From Xanthobacteraceae bacterium (GTDB lineage: Bacteria; Pseudomonadota; Alphaproteobacteria; Rhizobiales; Xanthobacteraceae): a stretch of 33,743 bases of DNA. The stretch is taken from positions 1 through 33,743 of the forward strand of contig JASHPU010000144.1 of the NCBI GenBank assembly GCA_030037885.1, written 5' to 3'. A model generated the notes under the pieces. The model had not been told where the DNA came from. It was given only the letters and a program-made list of their open reading frames with translations, and did not search any database. Of this stretch, positions 23,486 through 33,398 are shown in pieces (position 1 is the stretch's first letter; the number at the start of each line of letters is the position of its first letter). A program made the position numbers and the translations under genes.

Positions 23486-24474
23486 CCACGACAAAGGCTT
23501 CCTTCATCGCCGCCGCAACGACGCTGGCAACGTACTTTGTCATGGCGCTGCTCGCCTTTCCGGCTCTGGCCGCCGAGCCGGTGTTTCCCACCGGCTCGCA
23601 CATCGGGCTGGTGCCGCCGCCCGGCATGGTCGCGGCAAAGACGTTTCCCGGATTTGTGGACGCCGACAAAAAGGCCGCCATCCTGATGACCGCGCTGCCC
23701 GCCGGCGCCTACGGCGACGTGGAAAAGACGCTGACCGCCGACGCGCTCAAGAAGCGGGGTATTACGGTGGAAAAGCGTGAATCGCTGCAGCTTGCCATCG
23801 GCGATGCCATCCTGATCGTCGGCACGCAGGTCGCGCCCGACAAGACGCCGTATCGCAAATGGCTGCTGCTCGCCGACGCGCACAATCTGACTGCCATGGT
23901 GAGTGTGCAGGTGCCCGAGCAAAGCAAGGCGTTTTCAAACGCCGTGGTGCGTGCCGCCCTCAATAGCCTGGCGTTGCGCGTAAGGGTGCCCGACTCGGAG
24001 CTGCTGACGATGCTGCCGTTCACCGTCGGCGATATGGCCGGTTTCCGCCTGGCCAACGTCATACCCGGCCGGGCGATGTTGCTGATCGACCGGCCCGACT
24101 ATCCGCACATGGTGGCGACGCCTGATCTGCCCGAATATGTCTACGATGCGCGATGCACGATCCTCGCCGCGCCGGGCGGGCCGACCGACAGGGACGGACA
24201 GTCGAACTTCGCGCGCGCCGCCTTTGCGGCAATCGGCGGCATCAAAGATGTCCAGATCACGATGGCTGAGCCGGTGCGGCTCGATCATCAGGACGGGTTC
24301 GAAACCGTCGCGCACGCCAAGGACGCCGCCACCGGAGTCGACCTGATGGTGGTGCAATGGCTCCGCTTCGGCAACAGCAGCGTCCTGCAAATGGTCGGCA
24401 TCGCCCGCGCGGCCATTTGGGACAGCGAGCTGGCGCGGCTGCGCAGCATGCGCGCCAGTATCGAGCTGAGGTGA
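23482..24474 (+). CDS. Exported protein of unknown function, coupled to alkB
   Basis: A 330-residue protein with a clear signal peptide: basic start, hydrophobic core TTLATYFVMALLAFPALA, cleavage expected after ALA near residue 30. The mature part is soluble-looking, with GSHIGLVPPPGMVAAKTFPG, a KKRGITVEKRESLQLAIGDA region and LRSMRASIEL at the end; no cysteine pair, metal motif or membrane helix stands out. I recall similar uncharacterised exported proteins in Bradyrhizobium relatives but know no function. The start overlaps the alkB stop (ATGA), which implies co-translation of an envelope protein with a cytosolic DNA-repair enzyme. It converges on grpE with a 29-base gap. Confidence 0.8.
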   Translation: MTTTKASFIAAATTLATYFVMALLAFPALAAEPVFPTGSHIGLVPPPGMVAAKTFPGFVDADKKAAILMTALPAGAYGDVEKTLTADALKKRGITVEKRESLQLAIGDAILIVGTQVAPDKTPYRKWLLLADAHNLTAMVSVQVPEQSKAFSNAVVRAALNSLALRVRVPDSELLTMLPFTVGDMAGFRLANVIPGRAMLLIDRPDYPHMVATPDLPEYVYDARCTILAAPGGPTDRDGQSNFARAAFAAIGGIKDVQITMAEPVRLDHQDGFETVAHAKDAATGVDLMVVQWLRFGNSSVLQMVGIARAAIWDSELARLRSMRASIELR

Positions 24475-24503
24475 GATGCGACCCCAGCCGCCGCGGCGGT
24501 GTT

Positions 24504-25154
24504 TTAGGATTCCGGCGCCGATGCCTTGGCGTTGTCGTTATTGGCATCCGATGCGGGCGCCGCCCTCGGCCCACCCTTTGATACGCCGACCATTGCGGGG
24601 CGCAAGACGCGGTCGCCCAGCATGTAGCCGGGCTGCACCACCTGCACGACGCTGCCGGCCGGAACCGAGGCATCCGGCACTTCGAAAATCGCCTGGTGCA
24701 GATTCGGATCGAATTTTTCGCGCAGTGGATTGAACTGCCGCACCCGGTTTTTTTCCAGAGCCTTCAACAGCTCGCGCTCGGTCAGCTCGACGCCTTCGAT
24801 GAGCGCCTTCATGGCGCCCTGTGCGCTCTCGCGGACCTCAGGCGTCACCGCATCGAGCGCGCGCCGCATATTGTCGGCGACGCCGATCATGTCACGGGCA
24901 AAGGCCGCAATGCCGCGGAGTTCGGCATCGCCGACCTCGCGGGCAGTGCGCTTGCGCAAGTTCTCCATCTCGGCAAGCGTGCGCAACAGCTTGTCTCTCA
25001 GATCCGCCGCCAACGCCGCTTGATCGGGCTCCGGCGCGGCTTGCACGTCCGCTGGCGCGGCATCCACCGGCGGCGGTGCCGGCTCCGGCCCGGGCCCGGC
25101 GGTTTCGGCGGAACGGGCCGCTTCCTCCTCGGCGTAAGCGGTCTTCTTGGTCAT
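24504..25154 (-). CDS. grpE: Nucleotide exchange factor GrpE
   Basis: GrpE releases ADP from DnaK and resets the chaperone cycle. From ATG 25154 (216 residues) there is an acidic, Pro/Ala-rich disordered N-terminus (about 1-45), the long coiled-coil helix with [19 protein letters not shown], the NMRRALDAV region, and the beta-wing domain with [32 protein letters not shown] and [24 protein letters not shown] lies six bases before the ATG. It follows hrcA by 80 bases on the same strand and has its own likely heat-shock promoter in that gap. Confidence 0.97.
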   Translation of the reverse strand: MTKKTAYAEEEAARSAETAGPGPEPAPPPVDAAPADVQAAPEPDQAALAADLRDKLLRTLAEMENLRKRTAREVGDAELRGIAAFARDMIGVADNMRRALDAVTPEVRESAQGAMKALIEGVELTERELLKALEKNRVRQFNPLREKFDPNLHQAIFEVPDASVPAGSVVQVVQPGYMLGDRVLRPAMVGVSKGGPRAAPASDANNDNAKASAPES

Positions 25155-25178
25155 GATTGTCCCCACAATTTGCCCCGC

Positions 25179-25207
25179 ATATCAGGGCACTCCGGCCAAA
25201 AATCAAG
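25179..25207 (-). promoter_or_regulatory. Probable RpoH-type promoter of grpE
   Basis: On the minus strand CTTG (25207-25204) followed by AT, then 17 bases after CTTG, CCTGATAT (25186-25179). Compared with the dnaK promoter CTTG-N17-CCTATAT, the -35 is exact and the -10 has one extra base. The grpE start lies 24 bases downstream of the -10. A sigma-70 reading (TTGATT-N16-TGATAT) is the alternative. Confidence 0.5.
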
Positions 25208-25234
25208 CGCGGGAGGGGGATGGTCCGGGTCGGA

Positions 25235-26320
25235 TCAGCCCCCGAGCAGCTTGCTGACCACCTTGGCGGTGTAATCCACCATCGGGACGATGCGGGCGTA
25301 GTTGAGCCGGGTCGGGCCGATCACGCCGAGCACGCCGACAATATGCCCCGACCCGTCGTGGTAGGGCGCCACGATGGTCGAGGAGCCGGACAGCGAGAAC
25401 AATTTATTCTCCGAACCGATGAACACGCGGACCCCCTCCGCCTGCTGGGCGCGGCCGAGCAGATCGATCACTTCGCGGCGGGTTTCGAGATCGTCGAACA
25501 ACAGCCGGATGCGCTCGAGATCGGCGAGCACCTTGAGATCGTCGAGCAGATGCGCCTGCCCGCGCACGATGAGCTTGCGTTCCTCAGTCTCGCCGCCGGA
25601 CCAGCTCGCCAAGCCCGCTGCTACGATCTTTTGGGTCAATTGATCGAGTTCGGCTTCGCCTTCCTTGAGCTTCGCCTCGATTTCGGCCTTGACCTCGTCG
25701 AGGGTACGGCCGCGAATGCGCGCATTGACGAAATTGGCGGCTTCGATCAATGCCGAGCTTGGCAGGCCGAGCGGAATCCTGAGCACCCGGTTCTCCACCT
25801 GGCCGTCTTCGCCGACCAGGATCACGAGCCCGCGCTCCGGCTCGAGCTGCACGAATTCGATGTGCTTGAGCCGCGGATTGGCCTTGGCGGTCAGCACCAC
25901 CCCGGCCGCGCGGCTTAAGCCCGACAGCAGGCCCGACGCTTCGGTCAGCACCGCCTCGACCGATTTGGCTTGGCCGGAGGCGGCCACCTGCGCCTCGATC
26001 GCCTTGCGTTCCCGCTCGGTAAGATCGCCGATCTGCATCAGCGCATCGACGAAGAACCGCAATCCCAGTTCGGTCGGCAGCCGGCCGGCCGAAATGTGCG
26101 GCGCGTAAATCAATCCGAGCTGCTCGAGATCGGACATGACGTTGCGCACCGAGGCCGGCGACAATGTCATCGGCAACAGCCGCGACAGATTGCGCGAGCC
26201 GACCGGTTCGCCGGTCGCCAGGTAGCTCTCGACGATGCGGCGGAAAATCTCGCGCGAGCGCTCGTTGAGCTGCGCAAGGCCAAGCTGGTTCGCGGCAAGC
26301 GGCAGGTCGTGACTGGCCAA
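25235..26320 (-). CDS. hrcA: Heat-inducible transcription repressor HrcA
   Basis: HrcA binds the CIRCE operator and represses chaperonin genes; it needs GroEL to stay folded. The N-terminal winged helix reads [20 protein letters not shown] and [13 protein letters not shown], with [20 protein letters not shown] as recognition region; a GAF-like domain and the C-terminal [20 protein letters not shown] follow. Length is 361 residues, normal. The track ORF extends to 26854, antisense to the acetyltransferase gene. The start I chose is TTG 26320, giving [26 protein letters not shown] lies six bases upstream, and no ATG or GTG is available nearby in frame. In alphaproteobacteria HrcA mainly controls groESL. 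I saw no CIRCE inverted repeat in the window. Confidence 0.96.
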   Translation of the reverse strand: MASHDLPLAANQLGLAQLNERSREIFRRIVESYLATGEPVGSRNLSRLLPMTLSPASVRNVMSDLEQLGLIYAPHISAGRLPTELGLRFFVDALMQIGDLTERERKAIEAQVAASGQAKSVEAVLTEASGLLSGLSRAAGVVLTAKANPRLKHIEFVQLEPERGLVILVGEDGQVENRVLRIPLGLPSSALIEAANFVNARIRGRTLDEVKAEIEAKLKEGEAELDQLTQKIVAAGLASWSGGETEERKLIVRGQAHLLDDLKVLADLERIRLLFDDLETRREVIDLLGRAQQAEGVRVFIGSENKLFSLSGSSTIVAPYHDGSGHIVGVLGVIGPTRLNYARIVPMVDYTAKVVSKLLGG

Positions 26321-26434
26321 CGCTAACTCCCCATGCTGACATGAAACTTGTCCATTTCGGTGCCGGCTTTCAAGTCGGTTCCCAGCTCGGTTAACGTGCG
26401 CATCAAAGCCAAAGGGCCGACTTAATAAACTGGG

Positions 26435-26896
26435 ATGACGATGATGATCAGCTTTCGTCCGGCCGTCCCCGAGGATTTCGACTATTGCGCGCGGCTTTAT
26501 TTCGTCGAGATGGAAACCATCATCCGCGAGCTGAAGCTGGACCTTCAGGCGCAAGCTGCCAGCTTTCGACGACAGTGGGACCTTGCCGATGTTCGCATCA
26601 TCAGGCTCGATGGCGCCGACATCGGCTGGCTGCAAAGTAGCCAACGAGACAGCACGCTGTTTCTTGCTCAGCTTTTCGTGGCTGGCAGTTTCCAGCATCG
26701 GGGCATCGGCACCGAGGTCATGCATCGTCTTATCGCGGCGGCCAATGAGGCGGGCCAGCCGATGACGCTTGAGGTGGTGAAGATCAATCCCGCCAAGCGG
26801 CTCTACGATCGGCTCGGCTTTCGCACCACCGGCGAGGACGATCGCAAGTATCACATGCGGCGCGAGCTGGACCGCGCAGAGCCGGCAGGCTTGTAG
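26435..26896 (+). CDS. GNAT family N-acetyltransferase
   Basis: A 153-residue protein with the acetyl-CoA loop [15 protein letters not shown] (QxxGxG) at about 87-101, preceded by the strand [10 protein letters not shown] and followed by [20 protein letters not shown], the usual motif B of GNAT enzymes. The substrate is unknown. The start could be ATG 26435, 26441 or 26444; GGGA at 26432-26435 suits the later two. It is transcribed away from hrcA with 114 bases between. Its stop codon is one base from the stop of the convergent MmgE/PrpD gene, so no separate terminator fits between them. Confidence 0.9.
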   Translation: MTMMISFRPAVPEDFDYCARLYFVEMETIIRELKLDLQAQAASFRRQWDLADVRIIRLDGADIGWLQSSQRDSTLFLAQLFVAGSFQHRGIGTEVMHRLIAAANEAGQPMTLEVVKINPAKRLYDRLGFRTTGEDDRKYHMRRELDRAEPAGL

Positions 26897-26897
26897 C

Positions 26898-28286
26898 TCA
26901 TTCCGCCGCGATCGCTTTTGGCACGCTGCGCAACCGCGCCATGAGGCCGCGCACGGACGTTAAATGCTCCAGATGAGCGATGGAATCGATGACCGCCGTA
27001 ATACCGGAAGGGGGCAAGACCCGTTTCGCATAAGTGGCAAATTTCTTTTCGATCTGCGCGCGCGACAGCGGATTCTCGTACGAGCCGAGCGGATGCTGGC
27101 AGCGCGCTGAAAACCTCGCGCCTTCGGCGGTTTCCACTTCCACTTCAGCCTGCGCGCCGCTGAGCGACGCGTCGGGGTGGACTTCGACGCGCTCGGCCGC
27201 GAAGCGCCGCAGCGTTTCGTCGTCGTAACGATCCGGCGCGAACTGCGCCAAGGTCAGCGCCTTGTCGTGCAGGATCACGGCGGCGGTGTAGTGCGCCGAG
27301 AGCAGCGCTTCGAACTTGGCTTTGTAGGTGCCGAACCCGCCATGCAGCCGAAATGCGCCCTCGGAGAGCGCGATGCGGACCTTGCGCACCGTGGCGAAAT
27401 CGACCGGCTGGCGGCCGATGAGATCGAACAGCGCCGTCACCATGCCCTGGATCAGCGATGCCGACGGCCACAGCCGCAGCGCGATTTGCTCGAGCTCCCA
27501 GCGTTGGCCGAGCTCGGCGATTGCCGCGTCCGGCTTGCCGCCTTCCGTGTAGGCATTATACAGCCCGCCATCCTGGGCGGTGAGAAACTCCTGCGTGGCG
27601 ACGAAGTGCTGCTGCGCCAACAGCGCCGCCAAGAGGCCCGACAACGCGCCGCGGCACTGATGGAATTTCACCGTCGGCGTGCCCCAGGCGGCAAACGTGC
27701 CGGCGGCTTGGCTGCCGGCTAACCCGAAGGCGCACGCCATGGTGTCGGCATCGAACCCAAGCAGCGAGCCGACCGCGGCCGCCGCACCGAACGGGCCGAT
27801 GACACCCGGCCCATGCCAGCCCCGCGCGCGAAATTTCGGATAATCAAGTCCGAGCCCGACCCGCGTCGTCACCTCACAACCGGCCGCAATAGCGGCAAGC
27901 AACGCACGGCCGGACAAGCCGTCGCGCTCCGCAACGGCCAGCGCCGGCGGAATCACTTCGGGCGTGACATGGGTGAGCGTGGCGCGATGCACGTCGCACA
28001 TGGTGACGGCGGTGACCAGATAGGCGTTGAGGAGCGTGGCGCCGACCAGCGACAGCGGCTCGCCGCCGATCACGCTTGCCTCGCACGATTGCGCCAGCGC
28101 TCCGGCAAGCGCCGCGACCTGTCCGGTCTCCTCGCCGAGCCGCCCGGCGACCGCACAGGCAAGCGCGTCCAGCAGCAGATTTTTGCAATGATCGCGCACC
28201 CGCTGCGGGATGTCGTCGTAGCGCAGCGCCGCGGCAAACCTCGCCAGTTCTTGGGTCGCTTCCGGTATCGCCATTTCCGCCGCCAT
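26898..28286 (-). CDS. MmgE/PrpD family protein
   Basis: A 462-residue member of the MmgE/PrpD family, which includes 2-methylcitrate dehydratase and cis-aconitate decarboxylase. Typical stretches are [19 protein letters not shown], the loop [56 protein letters not shown] and KFHQC, then the smaller lid domain with [12 protein letters not shown]. No other methylcitrate-cycle gene lies nearby, so the reaction is not assignable. ATG 28286 with GGGAG upstream is the start; the track's 28481 adds 65 unrelated residues. It diverges from rph with about 185 bases between; a GCCCGCC-A-GGCGGGC palindrome (28430-28444) lies in that gap. Confidence 0.9.
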   Translation of the reverse strand: MAAEMAIPEATQELARFAAALRYDDIPQRVRDHCKNLLLDALACAVAGRLGEETGQVAALAGALAQSCEASVIGGEPLSLVGATLLNAYLVTAVTMCDVHRATLTHVTPEVIPPALAVAERDGLSGRALLAAIAAGCEVTTRVGLGLDYPKFRARGWHGPGVIGPFGAAAAVGSLLGFDADTMACAFGLAGSQAAGTFAAWGTPTVKFHQCRGALSGLLAALLAQQHFVATQEFLTAQDGGLYNAYTEGGKPDAAIAELGQRWELEQIALRLWPSASLIQGMVTALFDLIGRQPVDFATVRKVRIALSEGAFRLHGGFGTYKAKFEALLSAHYTAAVILHDKALTLAQFAPDRYDDETLRRFAAERVEVHPDASLSGAQAEVEVETAEGARFSARCQHPLGSYENPLSRAQIEKKFATYAKRVLPPSGITAVIDSIAHLEHLTSVRGLMARLRSVPKAIAAE

Positions 28287-28471
28287 GTGTTTCTCCCTGA
28301 GCTTGCCGCAAAACCCTAGCGAACCGCCGTCACTCCTGGCAACGCCGCTGCGGTGAACAATGCCGCGAAGTGCTGCGGCGCGCTCTTGTGGCGACCCCGT
28401 CCAAACGCCTAAAAGCGTGCGCCCGGTTTGCCCGCCAGGCGGGCCGAGCAATGGCGCCAAGGAGACCCCGC

Positions 28472-29185
28472 ATGCGGCCAAGCCGCCGTCAGCCCGACGA
28501 GTTACGCCCCGTGTCGCTCGAGCGCGGGGTGGTGAAATTCGCCGAAGGCTCGTGCTTCGTGAAATTCGGCGATACCCACGTGCTGGTCACCGCGACGCTC
28601 GAGGACCGTCTGCCGCCGTGGCTCAAGGGCCAGGCGCGCGGCTGGATCACCGCCGAATACGGCATGCTGCCGCGCGCGACGCTGGAGCGGACGCGCCGCG
28701 AAGCCTCCGCCGGCAAGCAGACCGGCCGCACCGTGGAAATCCAGCGGCTGATCGGCCGCAGCCTGCGCGCGGTGGTCGATCTGAAGGCGCTCGGCGAGCG
28801 CCAGATCACGATCGATTGCGACGTCATCCAGGCCGATGGCGGCACCCGCACTGCCTCGATTACCGGCGCCTGGATCGCGCTCTACGACTGCCTCGCCTGG
28901 ATGAAGACGCGGCAGATGATCGAAATGGACGTGTTGCGCGATCACATCGCCGCCATCTCCTGCGGCGTCTGCGGCGGCGTCGCCGTGCTCGATCTCGATT
29001 ACGCCGAGGATTCGCAAGCCGAAACCGACGCCAATTTCGTCCTCACCGGATCGGGCAACATCGTCGAAGTCCAGGCCACCGCCGAGAAGATCCCGTTCTC
29101 GGAAGAACAGCTGACGACGCTGCTGGCGCTGGCCCGCAAGGGCGTGACCAAGCTGATCGATCTGCAGAAGATGGCCTGCGGGTAG
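28472..29185 (+). CDS. rph: Ribonuclease PH
   Basis: RNase PH trims tRNA 3' ends by phosphorolysis. From ATG 28472 (237 residues): [20 protein letters not shown], the substrate arginines in [14 protein letters not shown] and [20 protein letters not shown], then [20 protein letters not shown], which is almost invariant in the family, and [14 protein letters not shown] near the end. AAGGAG stands eight bases upstream. The track start at 28370 adds 34 unlikely residues. It is followed by rdgB and hemW on the same strand, a standard order in Rhizobiales. Confidence 0.98.
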   Translation: MRPSRRQPDELRPVSLERGVVKFAEGSCFVKFGDTHVLVTATLEDRLPPWLKGQARGWITAEYGMLPRATLERTRREASAGKQTGRTVEIQRLIGRSLRAVVDLKALGERQITIDCDVIQADGGTRTASITGAWIALYDCLAWMKTRQMIEMDVLRDHIAAISCGVCGGVAVLDLDYAEDSQAETDANFVLTGSGNIVEVQATAEKIPFSEEQLTTLLALARKGVTKLIDLQKMACG

Positions 29186-29215
29186 GATCAGGCGCGGACG
29201 GGCGACGGACAACAG

Positions 29216-29893
29216 ATGAACAACCCCGAGCCGCCGAGAACCCATCGGAAGATCTGTCCGCCGTCCTCTGACGTTTGCCGCCTGGTCATCGCGACGCATA
29301 ATCCCGGCAAGCTCGCCGAGATGCGCGAACTGCTTGCGCCGTACGGGATCGACGCCATCTCAGCGGGCGAATTGGGCCTTCCTGAACCGGAAGAAACCGG
29401 CATGACGTTTCGCGACAATGCGCGCATCAAGGCCGAAGCGGCAGCCAAAGCCAGCGGCCTGCCGGGCTTTGCGGACGATTCCGGGCTTGCGGTCGACGCG
29501 CTCGGCGGCGCTCCAGGGATCCATTCCGCGCGCTGGGCCGGGCCGGACAGAAATTTCGCCCGCGCCATGCAGTCGATCGAACAAAAGCTCTCCGAGCGCG
29601 GCGCCGTCGCGCCGGAGCAGCGCCGCGCGCAGTTCGTCTCGGCGCTATGCGTGGCCTGGCCGGACGGCCACCTCGAAGACTTCGAGGCCCGCATCGACGG
29701 CACGCTGGTCTGGCCGCCGCGCGGCGACAAAGGATTCGGCTACGATCCGATGTTCCTGCCCGACGGCTACGCGCGCACGTTCGGCGAAATGCACAGCGTC
29801 GAAAAGCACGGCCTGCCGCCGCGCGGTACAGGTCTGTCGCACCGCGCCCGCGCCTTTCTCAAACTCGCGGAGGCCTGCCTTGAGCGGCGCTGA
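29216..29893 (+). CDS. rdgB: Non-canonical purine NTP pyrophosphatase (RdgB/HAM1)
   Basis: RdgB hydrolyses dITP, ITP and XTP so they are not built into nucleic acids. The family start [18 protein letters not shown] appears at about residue 23, then [35 protein letters not shown], the loop [13 protein letters not shown] and the terminal GLSHRARAF (SHR motif). The first 22 residues ([20 protein letters not shown] and on) are unlike RdgB and come from a stretch with repeat-like GTCCGCCGTCCTCTG wording; no standard start codon exists in frame between ATG 29216 and the conserved core, so that extension seems real. No strong Shine-Dalgarno is visible. The end overlaps the hemW start by 14 bases. 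Confidence 0.95.
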   Translation: MNNPEPPRTHRKICPPSSDVCRLVIATHNPGKLAEMRELLAPYGIDAISAGELGLPEPEETGMTFRDNARIKAEAAAKASGLPGFADDSGLAVDALGGAPGIHSARWAGPDRNFARAMQSIEQKLSERGAVAPEQRRAQFVSALCVAWPDGHLEDFEARIDGTLVWPPRGDKGFGYDPMFLPDGYARTFGEMHSVEKHGLPPRGTGLSHRARAFLKLAEACLERR

Positions 29894-31034
29894 CGGCGAA
29901 TTCGGCGTGTATATTCATTGGCCGTTCTGCCTGTCGAAGTGCCCGTATTGCGACTTCAACAGCCACGTCCGCCACGCCGGCGTCGATGAGGCTCGGTTCG
30001 CGCGCGCCTTCGCGGCCGAGATTGCCGCGACCGCCGCGCGCGCACCGGGACGCAGCGTGTCGTCGATTTTTTTCGGCGGCGGCACGCCGTCGCTGATGCA
30101 GCCCAAAACCATCGCGGCCGTGCTCGACGCCATCGCGCGGCACTGGCGCATCGCACCTGACGCCGAAGTCACGCTCGAAGCCAATCCGACCAGCGTCGAA
30201 GCCACGCGCTTTCGCGGCTATCGTGCGGCCGGCGTCAATCGCGTGTCGCTCGGCGTGCAGGCGCTCGACGATCAGGCGCTGGCCGAGCTCGGACGGCTGC
30301 ACTCGGCGCGCGAGGCGCTCGACGCGGTCGGCGTGGCACGCGCCGCTTTCGAGCGCTATTCGTTCGACCTCATCTACGCGCGGCCGGGCCAGACGCCACA
30401 GCAATGGGCGAGCGAGCTCACCCAGGCGCTCACCGAAGCCGGCGAGCATATTTCGCTCTATCAGCTCACCATTGAACCCGATACGCCGTTCGCCGCGCTC
30501 CACGCCTCCGGCAAGCTCAGAACGCCCGACGAGGACGCTGCGCGCGCGCTTTACGACACCACACAGGAGATTTGCGCCGCGCACCGCCTACCGGCCTATG
30601 AAATCTCCAATCATGCGCGGCTCGGCGGCGAATGCCGGCACAACCTGATCTACTGGCGCGCCCACGAATATGCCGGCATTGGACCGGGCGCTCATGGCCG
30701 TCTCGACATCGACGGCGCGCGTCACGCCACCGCAACCGAAAAGCGCCCGGAGAGCTGGCTCATGCGGGTCGAGGCGCGCGGCGACGGCCTCGTCGCCGAC
30801 GAGGTGCTGACGCGCGAGGAGAGGTGCGACGAGTTTTTGCTGATGGGGCTGCGGCTCGCCGAAGGCATTGATCTTCGCCGCTATGCCGAGCTTGCCGGCC
30901 GCGTGCTCGATCAACAACGCATCGCCGCGTTACGCGAGCACGGGCTGATCGAGACCACGGCGGAAGGGCGGCTGCGCGTGACGCTGCCAGGCTTCCCGGT
31001 CTTGGATGCCGTGGTGGCCGATCTCGCCGCGTGA
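29880..31034 (+). CDS. hemW: Radical SAM heme chaperone HemW
   Basis: HemW is a radical-SAM protein related to HemN that binds heme and is thought to pass it to respiratory enzymes; it was long annotated as an oxygen-independent coproporphyrinogen III oxidase. The cluster motif CLSKCPYC is followed by DFNSHV, the HemW form. [38 protein letters not shown] and the C-terminal winged-helix region ([20 protein letters not shown]) follow. I place the start at TTG 29880, with GGAGG six bases upstream, giving [16 protein letters not shown] and 384 residues; the track ORF's upstream part is the rdgB shadow. The 14-base overlap suggests coupling with rdgB. Confidence 0.95.
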   Translation: MSGADGEFGVYIHWPFCLSKCPYCDFNSHVRHAGVDEARFARAFAAEIAATAARAPGRSVSSIFFGGGTPSLMQPKTIAAVLDAIARHWRIAPDAEVTLEANPTSVEATRFRGYRAAGVNRVSLGVQALDDQALAELGRLHSAREALDAVGVARAAFERYSFDLIYARPGQTPQQWASELTQALTEAGEHISLYQLTIEPDTPFAALHASGKLRTPDEDAARALYDTTQEICAAHRLPAYEISNHARLGGECRHNLIYWRAHEYAGIGPGAHGRLDIDGARHATATEKRPESWLMRVEARGDGLVADEVLTREERCDEFLLMGLRLAEGIDLRRYAELAGRVLDQQRIAALREHGLIETTAEGRLRVTLPGFPVLDAVVADLAA

Positions 31035-31046
31035 GCGGCCGGACGG

Positions 31047-32288
31047 CTAAATTCCCGACGCTCCGAAACTGTGCGGCGCCGGCGAAATGGTCTGCGGACC
31101 CGCCGGCACGACGCGTAGAACCGCGAGCCCGCGCTCATTGGTGCCGTCGGGGCGAAAGCGAAACAAGCCATCGATGCCGGTGAAACCGGACGGATTGGTC
31201 AGCGTCTGCGGCGAGAACCGCTGCGCCGGATCAGCTTGCGTCTTCACCAGCGCGGCGACCAGCGCGACCGCATCGTAGGCGAGCGTTGCGGTCCGCACCG
31301 GATCCTGGTGGTAGCGATTGCGATAGCGGCTCGAAAAGTTGCGATAGCCGGCGGCATCCGGCGCCGCGTACCAGGCGCCGTCGAGCGCCGGGGTCGAGAA
31401 GATGCGCGGATCGTCCCATAGCCCGGTGCCGAGCAGCTGAATCCGCTTGGTATTGACGCCATCGGCAACCAGCGTCTGCACCACATCCGGCACGGCATCG
31501 CCGCCATCGGGAATGAACAGCGCCTCGGCGCGCGCCGCCGATTGCGCCACAACGCGCACCGGATTGGCCATGCCGGCGCGGTCGTGCGGATAGTGTTCGA
31601 GCGCGACGATCTGGCCGCCGCGGCGGGCGACGTCCTGGCGGAACGCGGCTTCCACCACGGTGCCGTAGGGATTTTCCGGCACCAAGGCCGCGTACGAGTG
31701 TTTGCCGGTCGAAGTCGCGTACTGCACGATGCGCTGCACGTCGGATTCGGGCAAAAAGCTCAACAGATAAACGCCGGGCGACGCGACGTTGGCGTCGGTC
31801 GAGAATGCGATCACCGGCACATTGCGGACCCGCGTGATCTGGCCGACGAGGCTGACCGACTGCGCGAACAGCGGACCGAGCACGATCGCCGCTCCTTCGT
31901 CGAGCGCCTGCTGGGCGCCGCCCCGCGCCGCATCGGGATTGCCGGCATCGTCCTTGACGAGCAGTTGGACATTGGGCGCGTTGAATTCGGCAAGCGCCAT
32001 TTCGGCGGCGTTGCGCATAGCCTGTCCGGCGAGTCCGGCATTGCCGCCGGCCGACAGCGGCAGGATGAGGGCAACCTTGACTTGGCCAGTGCCGATGGTC
32101 GTGCCGGCGCCCGGAGGTGGGGCTGCGGCAGGCGGCGGGCTGGAGGAAAAGAAGTGGGAATTGGAAAAAACACTGGAATTGCTCGAGCAGCCGGCCAGCA
32201 ACGCGGCCGTACTGGCCAGCAGGCCGGCAAGCGAACGCCGCCGCGACAGCACGGCCGCGGCCGCCCGAACCTGCAATTCCGCGGACAA
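31047..32288 (-). CDS. Lipoprotein with type 1 periplasmic-binding fold (LpoA-like penicillin-binding protein activator family)
   Basis: The N-terminus has RRRS, a hydrophobic stretch and the lipobox LLAGC (lipidation Cys about 34), then a Ser/Pro-rich linker and a two-lobed binding-protein domain: VKVALILPLSAGGNAGLAGQ, GAAIVLGPLFAQSVSLVGQI, VPVIAFSTDANVASPGVYLL, YAALVPENPYGTVVEAAF, GTGLWDDPRIFSTPALDGAW. Bacterial relatives are annotated as penicillin-binding protein activators (LpoA C-terminal domain) or ABC-type branched-chain amino acid receptors; the lipid anchor and lone gene favour the former, but the ligand is unknown. TTG 32288 has GGGGAG seven bases upstream; GTG 32303 is the alternative. 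It converges on hemW with 12 bases between stops. Confidence 0.82.
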   Translation of the reverse strand: MSAELQVRAAAAVLSRRRSLAGLLASTAALLAGCSSNSSVFSNSHFFSSSPPPAAAPPPGAGTTIGTGQVKVALILPLSAGGNAGLAGQAMRNAAEMALAEFNAPNVQLLVKDDAGNPDAARGGAQQALDEGAAIVLGPLFAQSVSLVGQITRVRNVPVIAFSTDANVASPGVYLLSFLPESDVQRIVQYATSTGKHSYAALVPENPYGTVVEAAFRQDVARRGGQIVALEHYPHDRAGMANPVRVVAQSAARAEALFIPDGGDAVPDVVQTLVADGVNTKRIQLLGTGLWDDPRIFSTPALDGAWYAAPDAAGYRNFSSRYRNRYHQDPVRTATLAYDAVALVAALVKTQADPAQRFSPQTLTNPSGFTGIDGLFRFRPDGTNERGLAVLRVVPAGPQTISPAPHSFGASGI

Positions 32289-32435
32289 AACGGTTCTCCC
32301 CACCTCTGCCTGCGCAATCGCATAGGCTATAGCAAATTCGTCTTATTGGGGGCGAATCATTAACCAAATGGAAAGGATAATGGGTTTCGGCGAGGCGCTG
32401 ACGCGGCGCCGGCAAAGCAGCTAGATTGAGCGGCC

Positions 32436-33398
32436 ATGAGCCGGCCGTACATCGCCCCGCCCGCATCCGAGGATCGCGCCGAGCGGTCCTACCGGATCGG
32501 CGGTCAGAATGTCGTCGTCGCGCGGCTAAAATCCGGCCTGCACATTGTCGCAACGCCGATCGGGAACCTGGGCGACATCACGCTGCGGGCACTCGCGGCG
32601 TTGGCGGGCGCCGATCTGATCGCCTGCGAGGATACGCGCGTCACCCGCAAGCTCCTTGACCGCTACGGCATCCGCACGCCGCTGACGCCATACCACGACC
32701 ACAATGCGGCCGACGCGCGCCCCAAATTGCTGCGCCGGATCGGCGACGGCGCGGCGATCGCGCTCGTCTCGGACGCCGGAACGCCGCTCGTGTCCGACCC
32801 CGGCTACAAGCTGGTGCGCGCCGCGCAGGATGCCGGTTACGGCGTTACGGCCGTCCCCGGCCCTTCGGCCGTGCTGACGGCGCTGCCAGTCGCGGGATTG
32901 CCGACCGATCAATTTTTCTTCGCCGGCTTTTTGCCGCCCAAACAAGCAGCGCGCCGCGCGCGCATTGCCGAACTTGCCCGTATCCCGGCGACGCTCGTGT
33001 TGTTCGAGACCGGCCCGCGCCTTGCCGCGACACTGGCCGATCTGGCGGCCGGCCTCGGCCAAAAACGCGCGGCGGCGTTGTGCCGCGAACTGACCAAATT
33101 GCACGAAGAGGTCCGCCGCGGCGATCTAACAACGCTTGCCGAAAGCTACGCCGCGGAGGAGCCGCGCGGCGAAATCGTCCTCGTCGTCGGCCCGCCGACA
33201 GTGGCAGAACGGCCGAGTGCCGAGGAAACAGACGCGCTGTTGCGCAACGCGCTGTCGCGGATTTCGCTGAAAGCGGCCGTGGCCGAGGTCGCCGCCGCCA
33301 CCGGCTTGCCGCGCCGGCAAATTTATCAGCGCGCGCTCGCGCTCGAAAACGAAGCGGGCCGCGACGGAACCGAGGCACCCGATGCGGCGCCGCGCTAA
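32436..33398 (+). CDS. rsmI: 16S rRNA (cytidine-1402-2'-O)-methyltransferase
   Basis: RsmI puts the 2'-O-methyl group on C1402 in the 16S decoding centre. The tetrapyrrole-methylase-type fold shows [79 protein letters not shown] and [15 protein letters not shown], all diagnostic. About 30 residues precede the domain and a helical C-terminal region ([20 protein letters not shown]) follows. Length is 320 residues. Its last 17 bases overlap the start of yraN. It diverges from the lipoprotein gene. Confidence 0.97.
   Translation: MSRPYIAPPASEDRAERSYRIGGQNVVVARLKSGLHIVATPIGNLGDITLRALAALAGADLIACEDTRVTRKLLDRYGIRTPLTPYHDHNAADARPKLLRRIGDGAAIALVSDAGTPLVSDPGYKLVRAAQDAGYGVTAVPGPSAVLTALPVAGLPTDQFFFAGFLPPKQAARRARIAELARIPATLVLFETGPRLAATLADLAAGLGQKRAAALCRELTKLHEEVRRGDLTTLAESYAAEEPRGEIVLVVGPPTVAERPSAEETDALLRNALSRISLKAAVAEVAAATGLPRRQIYQRALALENEAGRDGTEAPDAAPR

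Noticed and set aside
24488-24505. CCGCCGCGGCGG followed by TGTTTT as a terminator between the exported-protein gene and grpE
   Set aside because: A self-complementary 12-mer leaves almost no loop and the T-run is interrupted; too weak to call, though it might act in both directions.
25155-26434. CIRCE operator (TTAGCACTC-N9-GAGTGCTAA) near hrcA or grpE
   Set aside because: Searched by eye on both strands upstream of hrcA, grpE and dnaK; nothing close to the inverted repeat is present.
26321-26854. N-terminal 178-residue extension of HrcA in the ORF track
   Set aside because: It is antisense to the acetyltransferase gene and unlike HrcA; a TTG with a well-placed GGGGAG gives the family-typical start at 26320.
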